From positions 1-59,305 of the forward strand of contig ONCI01000015.1 of assembly GCA_900316255.1 (NCBI GenBank): DNA of 59,305 nt, read 5' to 3'. Source of the DNA: an uncultured Eubacteriales bacterium (GTDB lineage Bacteria > Bacillota > Clostridia > Oscillospirales > Oscillospiraceae). Made by a program: the position numbers and the translations under genes. The notes under the pieces were generated by a model. That model saw only the letters and a program-made list of their open reading frames with translations, did not search any database and was not told where the DNA came from. Shown one piece after another: positions 6,871-15,230 of this stretch (its first letter is position 1; the number at the start of each line of letters is the position of its first letter).

Positions 6871-9075
6871 TTATTTTACTGCATCAGCCTTTTCCGTGTC
6901 AAGTCTCTGTTTGGCCACCAGGGCCGCGAAGAGCCCATTTTTCGCGATCAGCTCCTCATAGGTGCCGTCCTCCACGATTTTCCCCTTGTCCATCACCAGG
7001 ATCCTGTCACAGTGGCGGATGGTGCTGAGCCGGTGGGCGATGACGATGCGGGTGCACTTGAGGGCGTCCAGCGCGTCGGAGACCTGCTTCTGGGTCTTGT
7101 TGTCCAGGGCGGAGGTGGCCTCGTCGAACATCAGGATCTTCGGCCTGGGCGCCACGGCCCGGGCGATCATCAGGCGCTGCTTCTGCCCGCCGGAGATACC
7201 GCCGCCGCCCTCGGAGATCAGGGTCTGCATGCCCATGGGCATGGCGCGGATGTCGTCCGCGATGCCGGCGATCTCCGCCGCCTCCCAGGCGTCGTCCAGA
7301 CTGAGTCTGGGATCGGTGATCACGATGTTGGAGTAGATATCCCCCTGGAAGAGGCTGCCGCTCTGCATCACCGTGCCGATCCGCCTTCTGAGGGAGCGCA
7401 GATCCAGCTTTTCGATGTCCTTGCCGTCGTAATAGATGGCGCCCTTTTCCGGCTTTTCAAAGCCCAGCAGCAGCCGCATCAGGGTGCTCTTGCCGCAGCC
7501 GGTGCTGCCCACGATGGCCACATACTCCCCCGCCCGGATCTTGAGGCTCAGCCCGTCGATCACATAGGGCATGCTCTCCCGGTAGCGGAAGGAGACCTTG
7601 CTCAGCTCGATGCTGCCGCTGAGGCGGGTGACCACGGCCTTGGTCTCGGCGGATTCCGGCTCGGTTTTCAGGATGGGCTCCGCCAGCTCCAGGATGGGGC
7701 GGATCTGCGCGGCGGTCAGCGCTATGCCGCTCAGGGACGCGAAGGCGCCGGACACCATGCCGAAGGCCGCGTTGAAGGCCAGGTATTCCGAGGGTCTGAC
7801 GCCGCTCTTCACCGCCAGCGCGTACATCACCAGCGTCCCCGCCAGGGACACCGCCAGGGTGATGACGCCGCTGATCTTCAAGAACAGAGGCGGGTCATAG
7901 TGGAGCCTGGCACTCTCGGAATAGGAGGCGGCCCAGCGGGCAAAGGCCCGCTTTTCCGCGCCGGCCAGCTTGATCTTCTGCACGCCGTTGATGAGGGCGA
8001 AGCTCAGGCCGTCGTTTTTCGCGTCCAGCTCCATGGCCTGCTTGCTGATGCGGATCTGCAGCAGGGATGCCACAAGACTCACGCCCACGCTTGCCAGGAT
8101 CACCAGGATCGCGGGCATGGCCAGGCCAGGGGCAAAGTGGAAGACCTGCGTGATGTACAAAAGCGACATCAGGGAACTCAGTCCCAGCGAGAACACGCCG
8201 CCCAGCAGCAGACTGCAGAGCCGGTTCACCGCGCCGAAGCGGTTGGAGAGTTCACCGGAGGAGTAGTCCCGGAAGAAGGCGGCGGGCAGGTTCATCACCC
8301 GCATCATCACCGCCGCCTCCACCGCGAGGCTGGTCTTGATCTCCAGGCGGTTCATCATCAGCTCCCGCACGCTGGTGATCAGCTGTTTGGAGATGAGGGC
8401 GCACACGGTGAACACCGCCGCCCCCGCAAGCAGGCTCCTGCTGCCGCTCTCCCGCACCACGCCGGTGAGGGCATGGGTGAGACGCGGCATCAGCATGCCC
8501 ACCAGGGTCGCCAGCAGCGTCAGTCCCACCACCAGCAGCAGGTCCCCGCCGCTGAGGCAGTCCTTCATGTACTTCATCAGATCCGGGATGCCGATCTTCT
8601 TCAGCGGCAGGGGCCGGTAGAAGCAGATGGCCTCCTCGCGGATCTGCGCCGCGTTCTTTTTATCCACGCTCTTTCGCTCTCCGCTCACCGGATCGAGAAA
8701 GCTGTAGCCGGAGAAGGGCTTCGGCAGCAGCGCCACCGGCAGCTTCTCCTCCCCGTAAAAGGCAAGCATGGGGCCGAAGGCGCTGCGGTACCAGGCTCCC
8801 TCCAGGCGGACGTTCCGGCGCATGATGCCGTGAGGGCGGAGGCTGTATTCCAGCTGCTCGTCCGTTTCCTGGATGGAGTCCGGGATCTCCCCCGGGCGGA
8901 TATGGTAGAATTTCAGGATCTCGTCGATGGCGGCCTTGGTGACGATGCGGTCGTCATTCAGGCTGCCGGCGCCGCTCTGGCCCAGCACAACGGAGGCCAT
9001 GCGGAAAATGGAGTCTTCAAAAAGCTCCTGATCCTTCTGCTTGCGCAGGCGGATCTGGTCGTCAAACCAACTCAT
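6871..9075 (-). CDS. NHLM-type export ABC transporter, second subunit (no peptidase domain)
   Basis: A 734-residue membrane ATPase. The first 180 or so residues are a soluble domain that is not a C39 peptidase. A six-helix ABC transmembrane region follows (about 190-470), then an ATPase domain with Walker A GSTGCGKST, signature ISGGQ, Walker B ILMFDEATSALD and the H-loop IAHRLSTIR. This layout matches the ABC2 partner of NHLM bacteriocin export systems, which pairs with a peptidase-bearing ABC. I start it at 9075 because GAGGAGG is seven bases upstream; that site overlaps the stop of the preceding gene, suggesting coupled translation. Confidence 0.85.
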   Translation of the reverse strand: MSWFDDQIRLRKQKDQELFEDSIFRMASVVLGQSGAGSLNDDRIVTKAAIDEILKFYHIRPGEIPDSIQETDEQLEYSLRPHGIMRRNVRLEGAWYRSAFGPMLAFYGEEKLPVALLPKPFSGYSFLDPVSGERKSVDKKNAAQIREEAICFYRPLPLKKIGIPDLMKYMKDCLSGGDLLLVVGLTLLATLVGMLMPRLTHALTGVVRESGSRSLLAGAAVFTVCALISKQLITSVRELMMNRLEIKTSLAVEAAVMMRVMNLPAAFFRDYSSGELSNRFGAVNRLCSLLLGGVFSLGLSSLMSLLYITQVFHFAPGLAMPAILVILASVGVSLVASLLQIRISKQAMELDAKNDGLSFALINGVQKIKLAGAEKRAFARWAASYSESARLHYDPPLFLKISGVITLAVSLAGTLVMYALAVKSGVRPSEYLAFNAAFGMVSGAFASLSGIALTAAQIRPILELAEPILKTEPESAETKAVVTRLSGSIELSKVSFRYRESMPYVIDGLSLKIRAGEYVAIVGSTGCGKSTLMRLLLGFEKPEKGAIYYDGKDIEKLDLRSLRRRIGTVMQSGSLFQGDIYSNIVITDPRLSLDDAWEAAEIAGIADDIRAMPMGMQTLISEGGGGISGGQKQRLMIARAVAPRPKILMFDEATSALDNKTQKQVSDALDALKCTRIVIAHRLSTIRHCDRILVMDKGKIVEDGTYEELIAKNGLFAALVAKQRLDTEKADAVK

Positions 9076-9087
9076 TCCCACACCTCC

Positions 9088-11268
9088 TCAGTCGCTGGCC
9101 ACGAGCTCTGTGTAAAGCCCGCCCAGGGCGTAGAGCTCCTCGTGGGTGCCCCGCTCCACCACCTGGCCCTTGTCCAGCACCAGGATCTCGTCGCAGTCCC
9201 GGATGGTGGAGAGCCGGTGGGCGATCACGATGCAGGTGATGCCCCGGTCCTTGATGGCCTGGACCAGCTGATACTCGGTCAGCGCGTCCAGGGCCGAGGT
9301 GGCCTCGTCCAGGATGATGAGGGTGGGGTCCTGGGCCAGCACCCGGGCGATCTCCAGCCGCTGCCGCTGGCCGCCGGAGAGATCCTGCCCGCCCTCGGTG
9401 AGCTTGCCGGAGAAGCCGCCCTCTCTCGCCATGATATCGTCGTAGATCTGGGCGTCCCGGGCGGCCAGGATCATCTCGAAGTCCTCGATGGAGCTGTCCC
9501 ACATCTTGATGTTGTTGGCAATGCTGTCCCCGAAGAGGACGATCTCCTGGTCCACCACGGCCACAGAGCCGGTGAAGACGCCCCGGTCGATCTGGGAGAT
9601 GGGCTTGCCGTCAAAGAGGATCTCCCCGCTCCAGGGCTGGTAAAGCCCGGAGATCAGCTTGGAGAGGGTGCTCTTGCCGCTGCCGGAAAAGCCCACCAGG
9701 GCCACCCGGGTGCCGGGCTTCACATGGAGGGAAAAGTCCCGGATCAGGGCGGGAGCCAGGGGAGAATAGCCGAAGCTCACGTTTTTGAGCTCCACCTCGC
9801 CGGAGAGCTTGGAATAGTCCGCCGTATCGGAGAGGGGCTCGTCGGAGAAGCTGGGATCGTCGGGATATTCCATCACGTCGTTCACCCGCTCCATCTCGGT
9901 GCGCATCTCCTGGATGGACTGGCCCGCGGAAATGAGCAGCATGGCCGGGGCCATGAAAGCGCTCAAAAAGCCCTGGAAGCTCAGGATGGAGCCGATGGTG
10001 AAGCGGCCCTCCATCACCTGACCCACGCCCAGGATCAGCACCGCCGCCCCCGCCAGGGAGCTCAGCAGCGCGGGGATCATGCCCAGGTACTGGTTGAGCC
10101 TGGCAAAGCGGACCGCCGAGGCGTTCACCGCGGCCTGATAGCCCGCCCACTTTTCAAAATAGCCGTTTTCCGCGCCGCTGGCCTTGATGGTCTCCACCAT
10201 CTGGATGCCGGAGACGGTGGCGGAGGCAAGCTTGCCGCTGTCCCGCATCTGGGTGCGGGTGATGTTCACCCGCTTCGCGGAGATGATCTGGGACACCAGC
10301 AGATTCAGCACGATGGTGGCGAGGCCCACAATCGTGAGCAGCACGCTGTAGCGCAGCATGACCACCAGATAAAAGACCATCATCCCCGTGTTCAGCAGCA
10401 GCGGGGCAAAGGTGTCCACCAGGGTGCCGGCAATGGAGGCGTTGGCGTTCATGCGCTGCAGGATATCGCCTGCCAGGCGCTGGGAGAAGAAGCCCATGGG
10501 CATCTTCAGCAGCTTCCACAGGAAGGAGGAGCTGCCCACCAGGGCCATTTTGCCGTTGATCTTCAGGGAGTAGACCGCCTGGACCCAAGCCGTGAGCAGC
10601 TGGGCCGCCCCCAGAAGGGCCAGCAGGCCCAGGAAGGGCGTCAGCAGCTCCCGGTTCTCCCCGGTGAGCAGCCGGTCCATAAAGAAGTTGGAAAACACCG
10701 GGTTCACGATGCCGAAGAGGGCGCCGATGGCGGTGGAGAGCATGACAAAGGCCACCGCGGCCTCCGCGCCCACCAGTCTTTTGCGGGCGAAGGCCAGGGT
10801 GCTCTTGCGTCTGCCGCCGGGCTGAAAGTCCGGCCCCGGCTGGATCTGCAGGCAGACGCCGGTGAAGCAGCGGTCAAATTCCTCCGCGCTGACCTTCACC
10901 TCGCCCCGGGCGGGGTCGTTGAGCAGCACCTGCTTGCCCCGGAAGCCCCGGAGCACCACAAAGTGGTTGAAGTTCCAATGGATGATGCAGGGCAGCGCCA
11001 GCTCCTCCCGGAGAGACTCCGGCTCGCAGCGGTAGCCCGTTGCCTCCATGCCGTAGTTCCGGGCGGCCAGCAGGATATTTCTGGCGTTGGAGCCGTCGCG
11101 GGACACGCCGCAGTCCAGGCGCACCTGCTCCAGGGGCACCCACTTGCCGTAATAGGCCAGGATCATGGCAAGGCAGGCGGCGCCGCATTCCAGCGCCTCC
11201 ATCTGCATGATCACCGGCACCTTGGCCACACCCTTGCGGATGGGCTTTTTCACACGATCCTTCCACAT
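9088..11268 (-). CDS. C39 peptidase-containing ABC exporter (PCAT/NHLM first subunit)
   Basis: A 726-residue protein that cleaves double-glycine leaders and exports the cargo. The N-terminal C39 peptidase has Gln22, Cys28 in ECGAACLAMI, His102 in NFNHFVVL and Asp118 in NDPARG, so the catalytic set looks complete. Six transmembrane helices follow (about residues 155-440), then an ATPase domain with Walker A GFSGSGKST, signature LSGGQRQR, Walker B LIILDEATSALD and IAHRLSTIR. It follows the mini-HlyD gene by 11 bases and is 12 bases from the second ABC gene. Probable substrates in the operon are the LysM and CW_7 leader proteins. Confidence 0.92.
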   Translation of the reverse strand: MWKDRVKKPIRKGVAKVPVIMQMEALECGAACLAMILAYYGKWVPLEQVRLDCGVSRDGSNARNILLAARNYGMEATGYRCEPESLREELALPCIIHWNFNHFVVLRGFRGKQVLLNDPARGEVKVSAEEFDRCFTGVCLQIQPGPDFQPGGRRKSTLAFARKRLVGAEAAVAFVMLSTAIGALFGIVNPVFSNFFMDRLLTGENRELLTPFLGLLALLGAAQLLTAWVQAVYSLKINGKMALVGSSSFLWKLLKMPMGFFSQRLAGDILQRMNANASIAGTLVDTFAPLLLNTGMMVFYLVVMLRYSVLLTIVGLATIVLNLLVSQIISAKRVNITRTQMRDSGKLASATVSGIQMVETIKASGAENGYFEKWAGYQAAVNASAVRFARLNQYLGMIPALLSSLAGAAVLILGVGQVMEGRFTIGSILSFQGFLSAFMAPAMLLISAGQSIQEMRTEMERVNDVMEYPDDPSFSDEPLSDTADYSKLSGEVELKNVSFGYSPLAPALIRDFSLHVKPGTRVALVGFSGSGKSTLSKLISGLYQPWSGEILFDGKPISQIDRGVFTGSVAVVDQEIVLFGDSIANNIKMWDSSIEDFEMILAARDAQIYDDIMAREGGFSGKLTEGGQDLSGGQRQRLEIARVLAQDPTLIILDEATSALDALTEYQLVQAIKDRGITCIVIAHRLSTIRDCDEILVLDKGQVVERGTHEELYALGGLYTELVASD

Positions 11269-11279
11269 GGCCCGCCTCC

Positions 11280-11696
11280 TCAGCGAAACAGCAGCTTCAG
11301 CACCTGGGTCTGCTTATAGTGGACGGCGGCGTCATACTCCCCGTCGGCAAGGGTAGTCTCGGCAAGGGCGAACATGCCCTGCTCGTCCCAGCCCATGCTT
11401 CGGATCACCGACTGGCTCTCCCCCACGGTGACGGACATGCCCACATCCACGTTTTCCGCCGCCCGCTCCTCGTCGAAGCGGACCAGCATGCTGCCCTCGC
11501 TCACTTCCGCCTTGCCGTAGGCCACGCTGTCGATATAGGTCATGGAGCCCCAGACCAGCAGCCCCGCCAGCAGCAGGATCACCGCTGTCAGCAGCACCCA
11601 GACGCTGGGGTTCGTGACGCGGAGATAGTCGTTCAGCTGCTCCGGGGACTGGATCCGGTCCAGACTCGACTCACGGTACAGATGCGCACGTTCCAT
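11280..11696 (-). CDS. Miniature HlyD-like membrane protein of the NHLM export system
   Basis: A 138-residue protein. The N-terminus (YRESSLDRIQSPEQLNDYLR, then VTNPSVWVLL) matches the start of NHLM-type HlyD/membrane fusion proteins. One transmembrane helix is at about residues 32-50, and the C-terminus (VHYKQTQVLKLLF) resembles the strand that ends those proteins. The long coiled-coil hairpin of ordinary HlyD proteins is absent, so the extracellular part is only about 85 residues. I chose the ATG at 11696 because AAAGGAG is eight bases upstream; an ATG at 11702 is too close. It is the first gene of the operon and probably an accessory of the ABC pair. Confidence 0.75.
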   Translation of the reverse strand: MERAHLYRESSLDRIQSPEQLNDYLRVTNPSVWVLLTAVILLLAGLLVWGSMTYIDSVAYGKAEVSEGSMLVRFDEERAAENVDVGMSVTVGESQSVIRSMGWDEQGMFALAETTLADGEYDAAVHYKQTQVLKLLFR

Positions 11697-11756
11697 GCTC
11701 ATTTCTCCTTTATTCACCGGGCACTCCCGGGCAGGTATTTTCTTCCATTCTATAGT

Positions 11757-11785
11757 ATTATACCACTGCCCGGGAGGCCTGACAA
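11757..11785 (-). promoter_or_regulatory. Promoter of the NHLM export operon
   Basis: On the minus strand TTGTCA (11785-11780) and a perfect TATAAT (11762-11757) are separated by 17 bases, about 60 bases upstream of the mini-HlyD start. It is among the best promoter matches in the window. Confidence 0.8.
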
Positions 11786-11808
11786 GTCTCAATCCCCTCG
11801 TCCCGCTC

Positions 11809-11837
11809 TTTCCATTTTCCCGACTCTGTGGTACAAT
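11809..11837 (+). promoter_or_regulatory. Possible divergent promoter towards the AT-rich membrane protein gene
   Basis: TTTCCA and TACAAT are separated by 17 bases. The -35 match is only 4 of 6, and the start codon is 135 bases downstream with a REP-like palindrome between, so this is tentative. Confidence 0.3.
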
Positions 11838-11882
11838 TTCTATATAGATTTCAAAAAGGCCGAGATTTTTTCCCAAAGATGA

Positions 11883-11909
11883 TGGGACAAGGAACCGTCC
11901 CCTGTCCCA
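11883..11909. repeat. REP-like palindrome, copy 1
   Basis: An imperfect palindrome with TGGGACAAGG at one end and CCCCTGTCCCA at the other, around AACCGT. A near-identical unit lies at 57561-57589 and fragments lie at 12665-12758. Two of the three sites precede orphan membrane protein genes. Confidence 0.65.
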
Positions 11910-11972
11910 GTGTCCCAGTGTCTGTGCGATCTGCATCAATGGTGAAGATGGTATTAATGGAGAAGTAAGAGA

Positions 11973-12626
11973 ATGTTTTTTGCTCACTTTGATGAAAACA
12001 CTAACAGCAAAATCGTTGCTCCTGTCTTGTATATTGCTGCTGTATTGCTAATAGTAGCGCCAGTTGTGTGCCTTGCTTTTCTCGTTGGGATGTACCTTCG
12101 CAGAGAAACAGGCTTGCTGGGCCTATTCCTCCCGATGCCTATCATTTTACTGCTGTATGATAGCAAGTATCTGTTTTGGATCCTTCGACGAGTTGGTTTT
12201 TCTGAAGAAGGTATTATCATACAACGTTTTTGGAAGCAAGAATTATATCCGTGGGATCGAATGGAAGAGTATGGCATATTCGCCATCTCGCTATTCACGA
12301 ACAGCAATATCACCCCCTATTTTTTCTTTATTCTTTCTTCTCCAAAAACCGTGAAACGATACTGCAGGAATCTATCAGACTGTTTCTTTTTGCGCCGAAA
12401 AATGATTTCGATTCGGTATACCGAAAACAGAAACCGGCAATTGAAAGAGATCTTGAAAAAGGACACAAATATCTACGATTGGAGCATGAGAAAGTACTCG
12501 TATGATTGGAACCCCAACCGGGATCCGCAGAGCCCTCCCCAGTGCCCATGGCCAGACTGGCAGCGTTATGAGGAGCAAAAGCGAAAAAAGAAACAGTCGG
12601 CCCGAGAAACAAGGAAAAGCAAGTGA
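11973..12626 (+). CDS. AT-rich hypothetical membrane protein
   Basis: A 217-residue protein with two transmembrane segments near the N-terminus (about residues 15-42 and 46-66), a middle part with FSEEGIIIQRFWKQELYPWDRMEEYG that resembles the beta-rich cytoplasmic part of PH-like/YcxB-type membrane proteins, and a very basic tail ending RKKKQSARETRKSK. Its composition is clearly more AT-rich than its neighbours. It starts after a GGAG site. REP-like palindromes lie on both sides and a terminator follows. Horizontal acquisition is plausible. I do not recognise a function. Confidence 0.65.
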   Translation: MFFAHFDENTNSKIVAPVLYIAAVLLIVAPVVCLAFLVGMYLRRETGLLGLFLPMPIILLLYDSKYLFWILRRVGFSEEGIIIQRFWKQELYPWDRMEEYGIFAISLFTNSNITPYFFFILSSPKTVKRYCRNLSDCFFLRRKMISIRYTENRNRQLKEILKKDTNIYDWSMRKYSYDWNPNRDPQSPPQCPWPDWQRYEEQKRKKKQSARETRKSK

Positions 12627-12664
12627 TGAAGACAAGTGGGACGTAGCTTTTGGGATGGATACAA

Positions 12665-12758
12665 GTGGGACGGTTCATGCGAAAAAAGGAAGGGACAGAC
12701 CCTGAAAAAGGCCGCAAAAACCAAGCCCTGTCTCGCAGAGAACCGTCCACTGTCCCAC
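12665..12758. repeat. Inverted REP-like fragments downstream of the AT-rich gene
   Basis: GTGGGACGGTTC (12665-12676) and GAACCGTCCACTGTCCCAC (12740-12758) are inverted relative to each other and share the GGGAC-AACCGT core of the palindrome at 11883. The bases between them hold no gene. Confidence 0.55.
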
Positions 12759-12767
12759 CGACAAGCC

Positions 12768-12820
12768 AAAAACCCTGAACGGAGCGCAGAACAAGGTCTG
12801 CGATCCGCTCAGGGTTTTTT
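12768..12820. terminator. Bidirectional terminator between convergent genes
   Basis: A long stem pairs AAAAACCCTGA with TCAGGGTTTTT and continues, with two mismatches, through about 12 more base pairs around a short loop. A/T tracts flank both ends, so it can serve both the AT-rich gene and the transglutaminase operon. Confidence 0.85.
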
Positions 12821-12878
12821 CGGATCCTCATAAAACCGCGGTATGGCGATCTCCCCGCAGGGGCGGGGCGGCGCGGCG

Positions 12879-15230
12879 TCATTTCAGATAGAGCCAGATC
12901 ATCCACTGCCGCAGGCTCCTGGGGCGGAAGCGGGCGGCGAAGGCGCGGTGCTTTTCCAGCTCCGCCTCGCTGGGCTCAATCCCGCCGAAAAAGCTTCGGT
13001 CATAGAGTGCCGCCATCTCCCCGGCCTCGGCCTCCTCCGTCAGGAGATAGTGCCAGGGCAGGCGGGCAAAATACTGTCCCAGGGCTTCCTCCGGCCGGCG
13101 GGGATAGCCCTTGCCGCGCAGGTCGCGCAGCAGCCGCTCCAGATCCATCAGAAGCCGCTGGGCGGGCTCCGCCCTGTCATAGCGCCGCTTTCGCCGGGCA
13201 CGCAGCCAGAGCCACACCGCCGCAACAGCCGCCGGCAGCGCAGCGGCGATCCCGGTCAGCTGCCAGGGGAATCGCGCCGGAAGCGCCTCCCCCGCCCCGC
13301 CGGGGGCGCCGAAGGCTTCCGCTTCGGCATCGGGGGCCGGGGCTGCAGGCTGGACACGGTCGTTCTCCTTCACATCGGCGCTGTTCTGCCCCTCCTGGGG
13401 AGTGGCCGCGGCCTGGGCGGCGGCAGGCCCCTGGGTCCCGGCCGCGTCCGCGGTCTCCCAGCCCGCGCCCTCGCCGGGAAAGCCCGGGGTGGCCTCCAGG
13501 CACAGCCAGCCGTAGCCGGAGAGGTAGCACTCGCACCAGGCGTGGGCGTTTCCGGAGCGCAGCACGGTGAAGCGCTCCGCCTGGGGCTCACAGCGGTAGC
13601 CCTGAACGTAGCGGGCGGGGATGCCTTCGCTGCGGCAGAGCAGCACGGCGGCGGTGGCATACCAGGTGCAGTAGCCCTCCTGTCCCTCAAACAGAAGCCA
13701 GTCCAGGAAATTCTCCTGTTCCGGCGCCGGGGAGGGGCTCAGGGAATAGCGGTAGTGCTCCTGCAGATAGGCGGCGATGGCAAGTGCTTTTTCATAGTCG
13801 CCGCCGCAGTCCGCGGTGATCTCCCCCGCCAGGGCGGCGGCCCGCTCCGACAGGCCGGTGCGGTCCAGATACACGCTGCGGATCAGCGCCTCCCGCCGGG
13901 CAAAGCTCTGCTCCAGGTTCACATCCTCCCCCAGATCCGTGAAGAAGCTTCTGCCGAAATCGTCCGCCACCCGGGACCAGAGGGGCCGGCGGGCGTCCGG
14001 GTTGTAGACCCAGCCCTCCGCGGCGGAGATCAGCGCCTCCCGGGTGCCGGGGTTCGCGTCCAGGTAATAGACCCGATACCAGACCTCCTCCGCCTGGAGA
14101 TAGTCAAACAGGCTTCCCGTAGGGCCGTCGGCATAGGGAAAACGCTGCACATCGGTGAAGATATGGGTCGCGTTCATCGGGGTAAACATGGTCCGCAGCT
14201 GGATCCCCCGGCAGTTCAGGTAGACGCTGTTGGTGCGGAAATAGTCCGCGAACCGGGCCTCCCGCTCCTGCTCGCCCAGGGTACGCCAGAGGGCGTAGAC
14301 ATGCTCCGCCGTATCCAGGTTCCAGTTGAGCAGCGCCGCGTCCTCCTGCTTCAGTGTGGAGCGCCAGCCCCGCCCGTCAAAGCGGTCCCAGGCGTTGCCG
14401 AAGAGATACACCGGCCCGACGGGCTCCTTCCAGGGCTTGACATAGAGCACGCCGGGGCTCTCCTCCTCGGCATTCTCGCCCAGGGCAGCCGCGTCGGAAA
14501 AGCCGTTGAAGCTCACGCCGAATTCCCGGTCGCCCTTTTGCCGGTAGCGCAGCGCGCTCTCCGCGTCATGCCAGATCTGCTCCACCTTCTTCGCCGCGGC
14601 GTGGAGCAGCGGGTATCCGTAGGGCTCCGCCGGGGCGGGCAGCAGCAGGGGCAGCAGCGCCAGGGGCAGCAGGCTCAGCAGCAGCGCCGCCCGCAGGGAG
14701 CCCTTCGCCTCCGGTCCCCGCCGCAGACGGCGAAGGGTGTCGCTCAGCGTCAGCAGCAGCAGGGGCAGCAGCGCCGCCGGGATCAGCCGGGGAAGGGGCC
14801 ACTCCCGCAGGGCCGCGAGAAGCCAGAGCGCCGCCGCGGCCAGGCTCAGCGCCGCCCGCGCCCAGTAAGCGCGCAGCAGGGCCGCAAGGGGCAGGGCGGC
14901 AGCGGCGCAGAGCAGCAGCAACAGCAGCTCCCCGCTGCCCGCGGCTCCGGCCCCGCGGGACAAAAGCTCCGTCCAGGCCCCGGCAAGGGCTTCCCGGTCG
15001 CTCAGCAGCAGGCAGAGCCCGAGGGCCGCGGCCCAGAGCGCCATGCTCCCCCAAAAGCGCCCGAAGTGTTCCGCCAGGGCAAGCAGGCCGCACCAGAGCA
15101 GCAGCACCGCGGCCGCCAGCCACCAGCGCAGTTCCACCCGCAGCAGCGCCGCCAGAGACAGATCCAGGGCGAAGCAGAGCAGCCCGCTCAGCAGCCAGCG
15201 GGGGAGCTTTTCTCCCAGAGAAAGCTTCAC
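12879..15230 (-). CDS. TgpA-like membrane transglutaminase-domain protein
   Basis: A 783-residue protein with about seven N-terminal transmembrane helices (to residue 215), an extracellular region, a transglutaminase-like core and one further helix near residue 660 followed by a cytoplasmic DUF4129-like tail. The catalytic Cys is about residue 521 in EGYCTWYATA, and the His is about residue 563 in GNAHAWCECY. It is the third gene of a MoxR, DUF58, transglutaminase operon and overlaps the DUF58 gene by four bases (ATGA). Such operons are widespread. TgpA proteins act on the outer face of the membrane, but their substrates are poorly known. Confidence 0.88.
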   Translation of the reverse strand: MKLSLGEKLPRWLLSGLLCFALDLSLAALLRVELRWWLAAAVLLLWCGLLALAEHFGRFWGSMALWAAALGLCLLLSDREALAGAWTELLSRGAGAAGSGELLLLLLCAAAALPLAALLRAYWARAALSLAAAALWLLAALREWPLPRLIPAALLPLLLLTLSDTLRRLRRGPEAKGSLRAALLLSLLPLALLPLLLPAPAEPYGYPLLHAAAKKVEQIWHDAESALRYRQKGDREFGVSFNGFSDAAALGENAEEESPGVLYVKPWKEPVGPVYLFGNAWDRFDGRGWRSTLKQEDAALLNWNLDTAEHVYALWRTLGEQEREARFADYFRTNSVYLNCRGIQLRTMFTPMNATHIFTDVQRFPYADGPTGSLFDYLQAEEVWYRVYYLDANPGTREALISAAEGWVYNPDARRPLWSRVADDFGRSFFTDLGEDVNLEQSFARREALIRSVYLDRTGLSERAAALAGEITADCGGDYEKALAIAAYLQEHYRYSLSPSPAPEQENFLDWLLFEGQEGYCTWYATAAVLLCRSEGIPARYVQGYRCEPQAERFTVLRSGNAHAWCECYLSGYGWLCLEATPGFPGEGAGWETADAAGTQGPAAAQAAATPQEGQNSADVKENDRVQPAAPAPDAEAEAFGAPGGAGEALPARFPWQLTGIAAALPAAVAAVWLWLRARRKRRYDRAEPAQRLLMDLERLLRDLRGKGYPRRPEEALGQYFARLPWHYLLTEEAEAGEMAALYDRSFFGGIEPSEAELEKHRAFAARFRPRSLRQWMIWLYLK

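Noticed and set aside
4141..11319. A plus-strand open frame of 2392 codons across the whole export operon
   Set aside because: It is antisense to five well-supported genes with catalytic motifs. In GC-rich DNA, third-position bias removes stop codons from one antisense frame. The product has low-complexity Gly/His/Arg composition and no domain.
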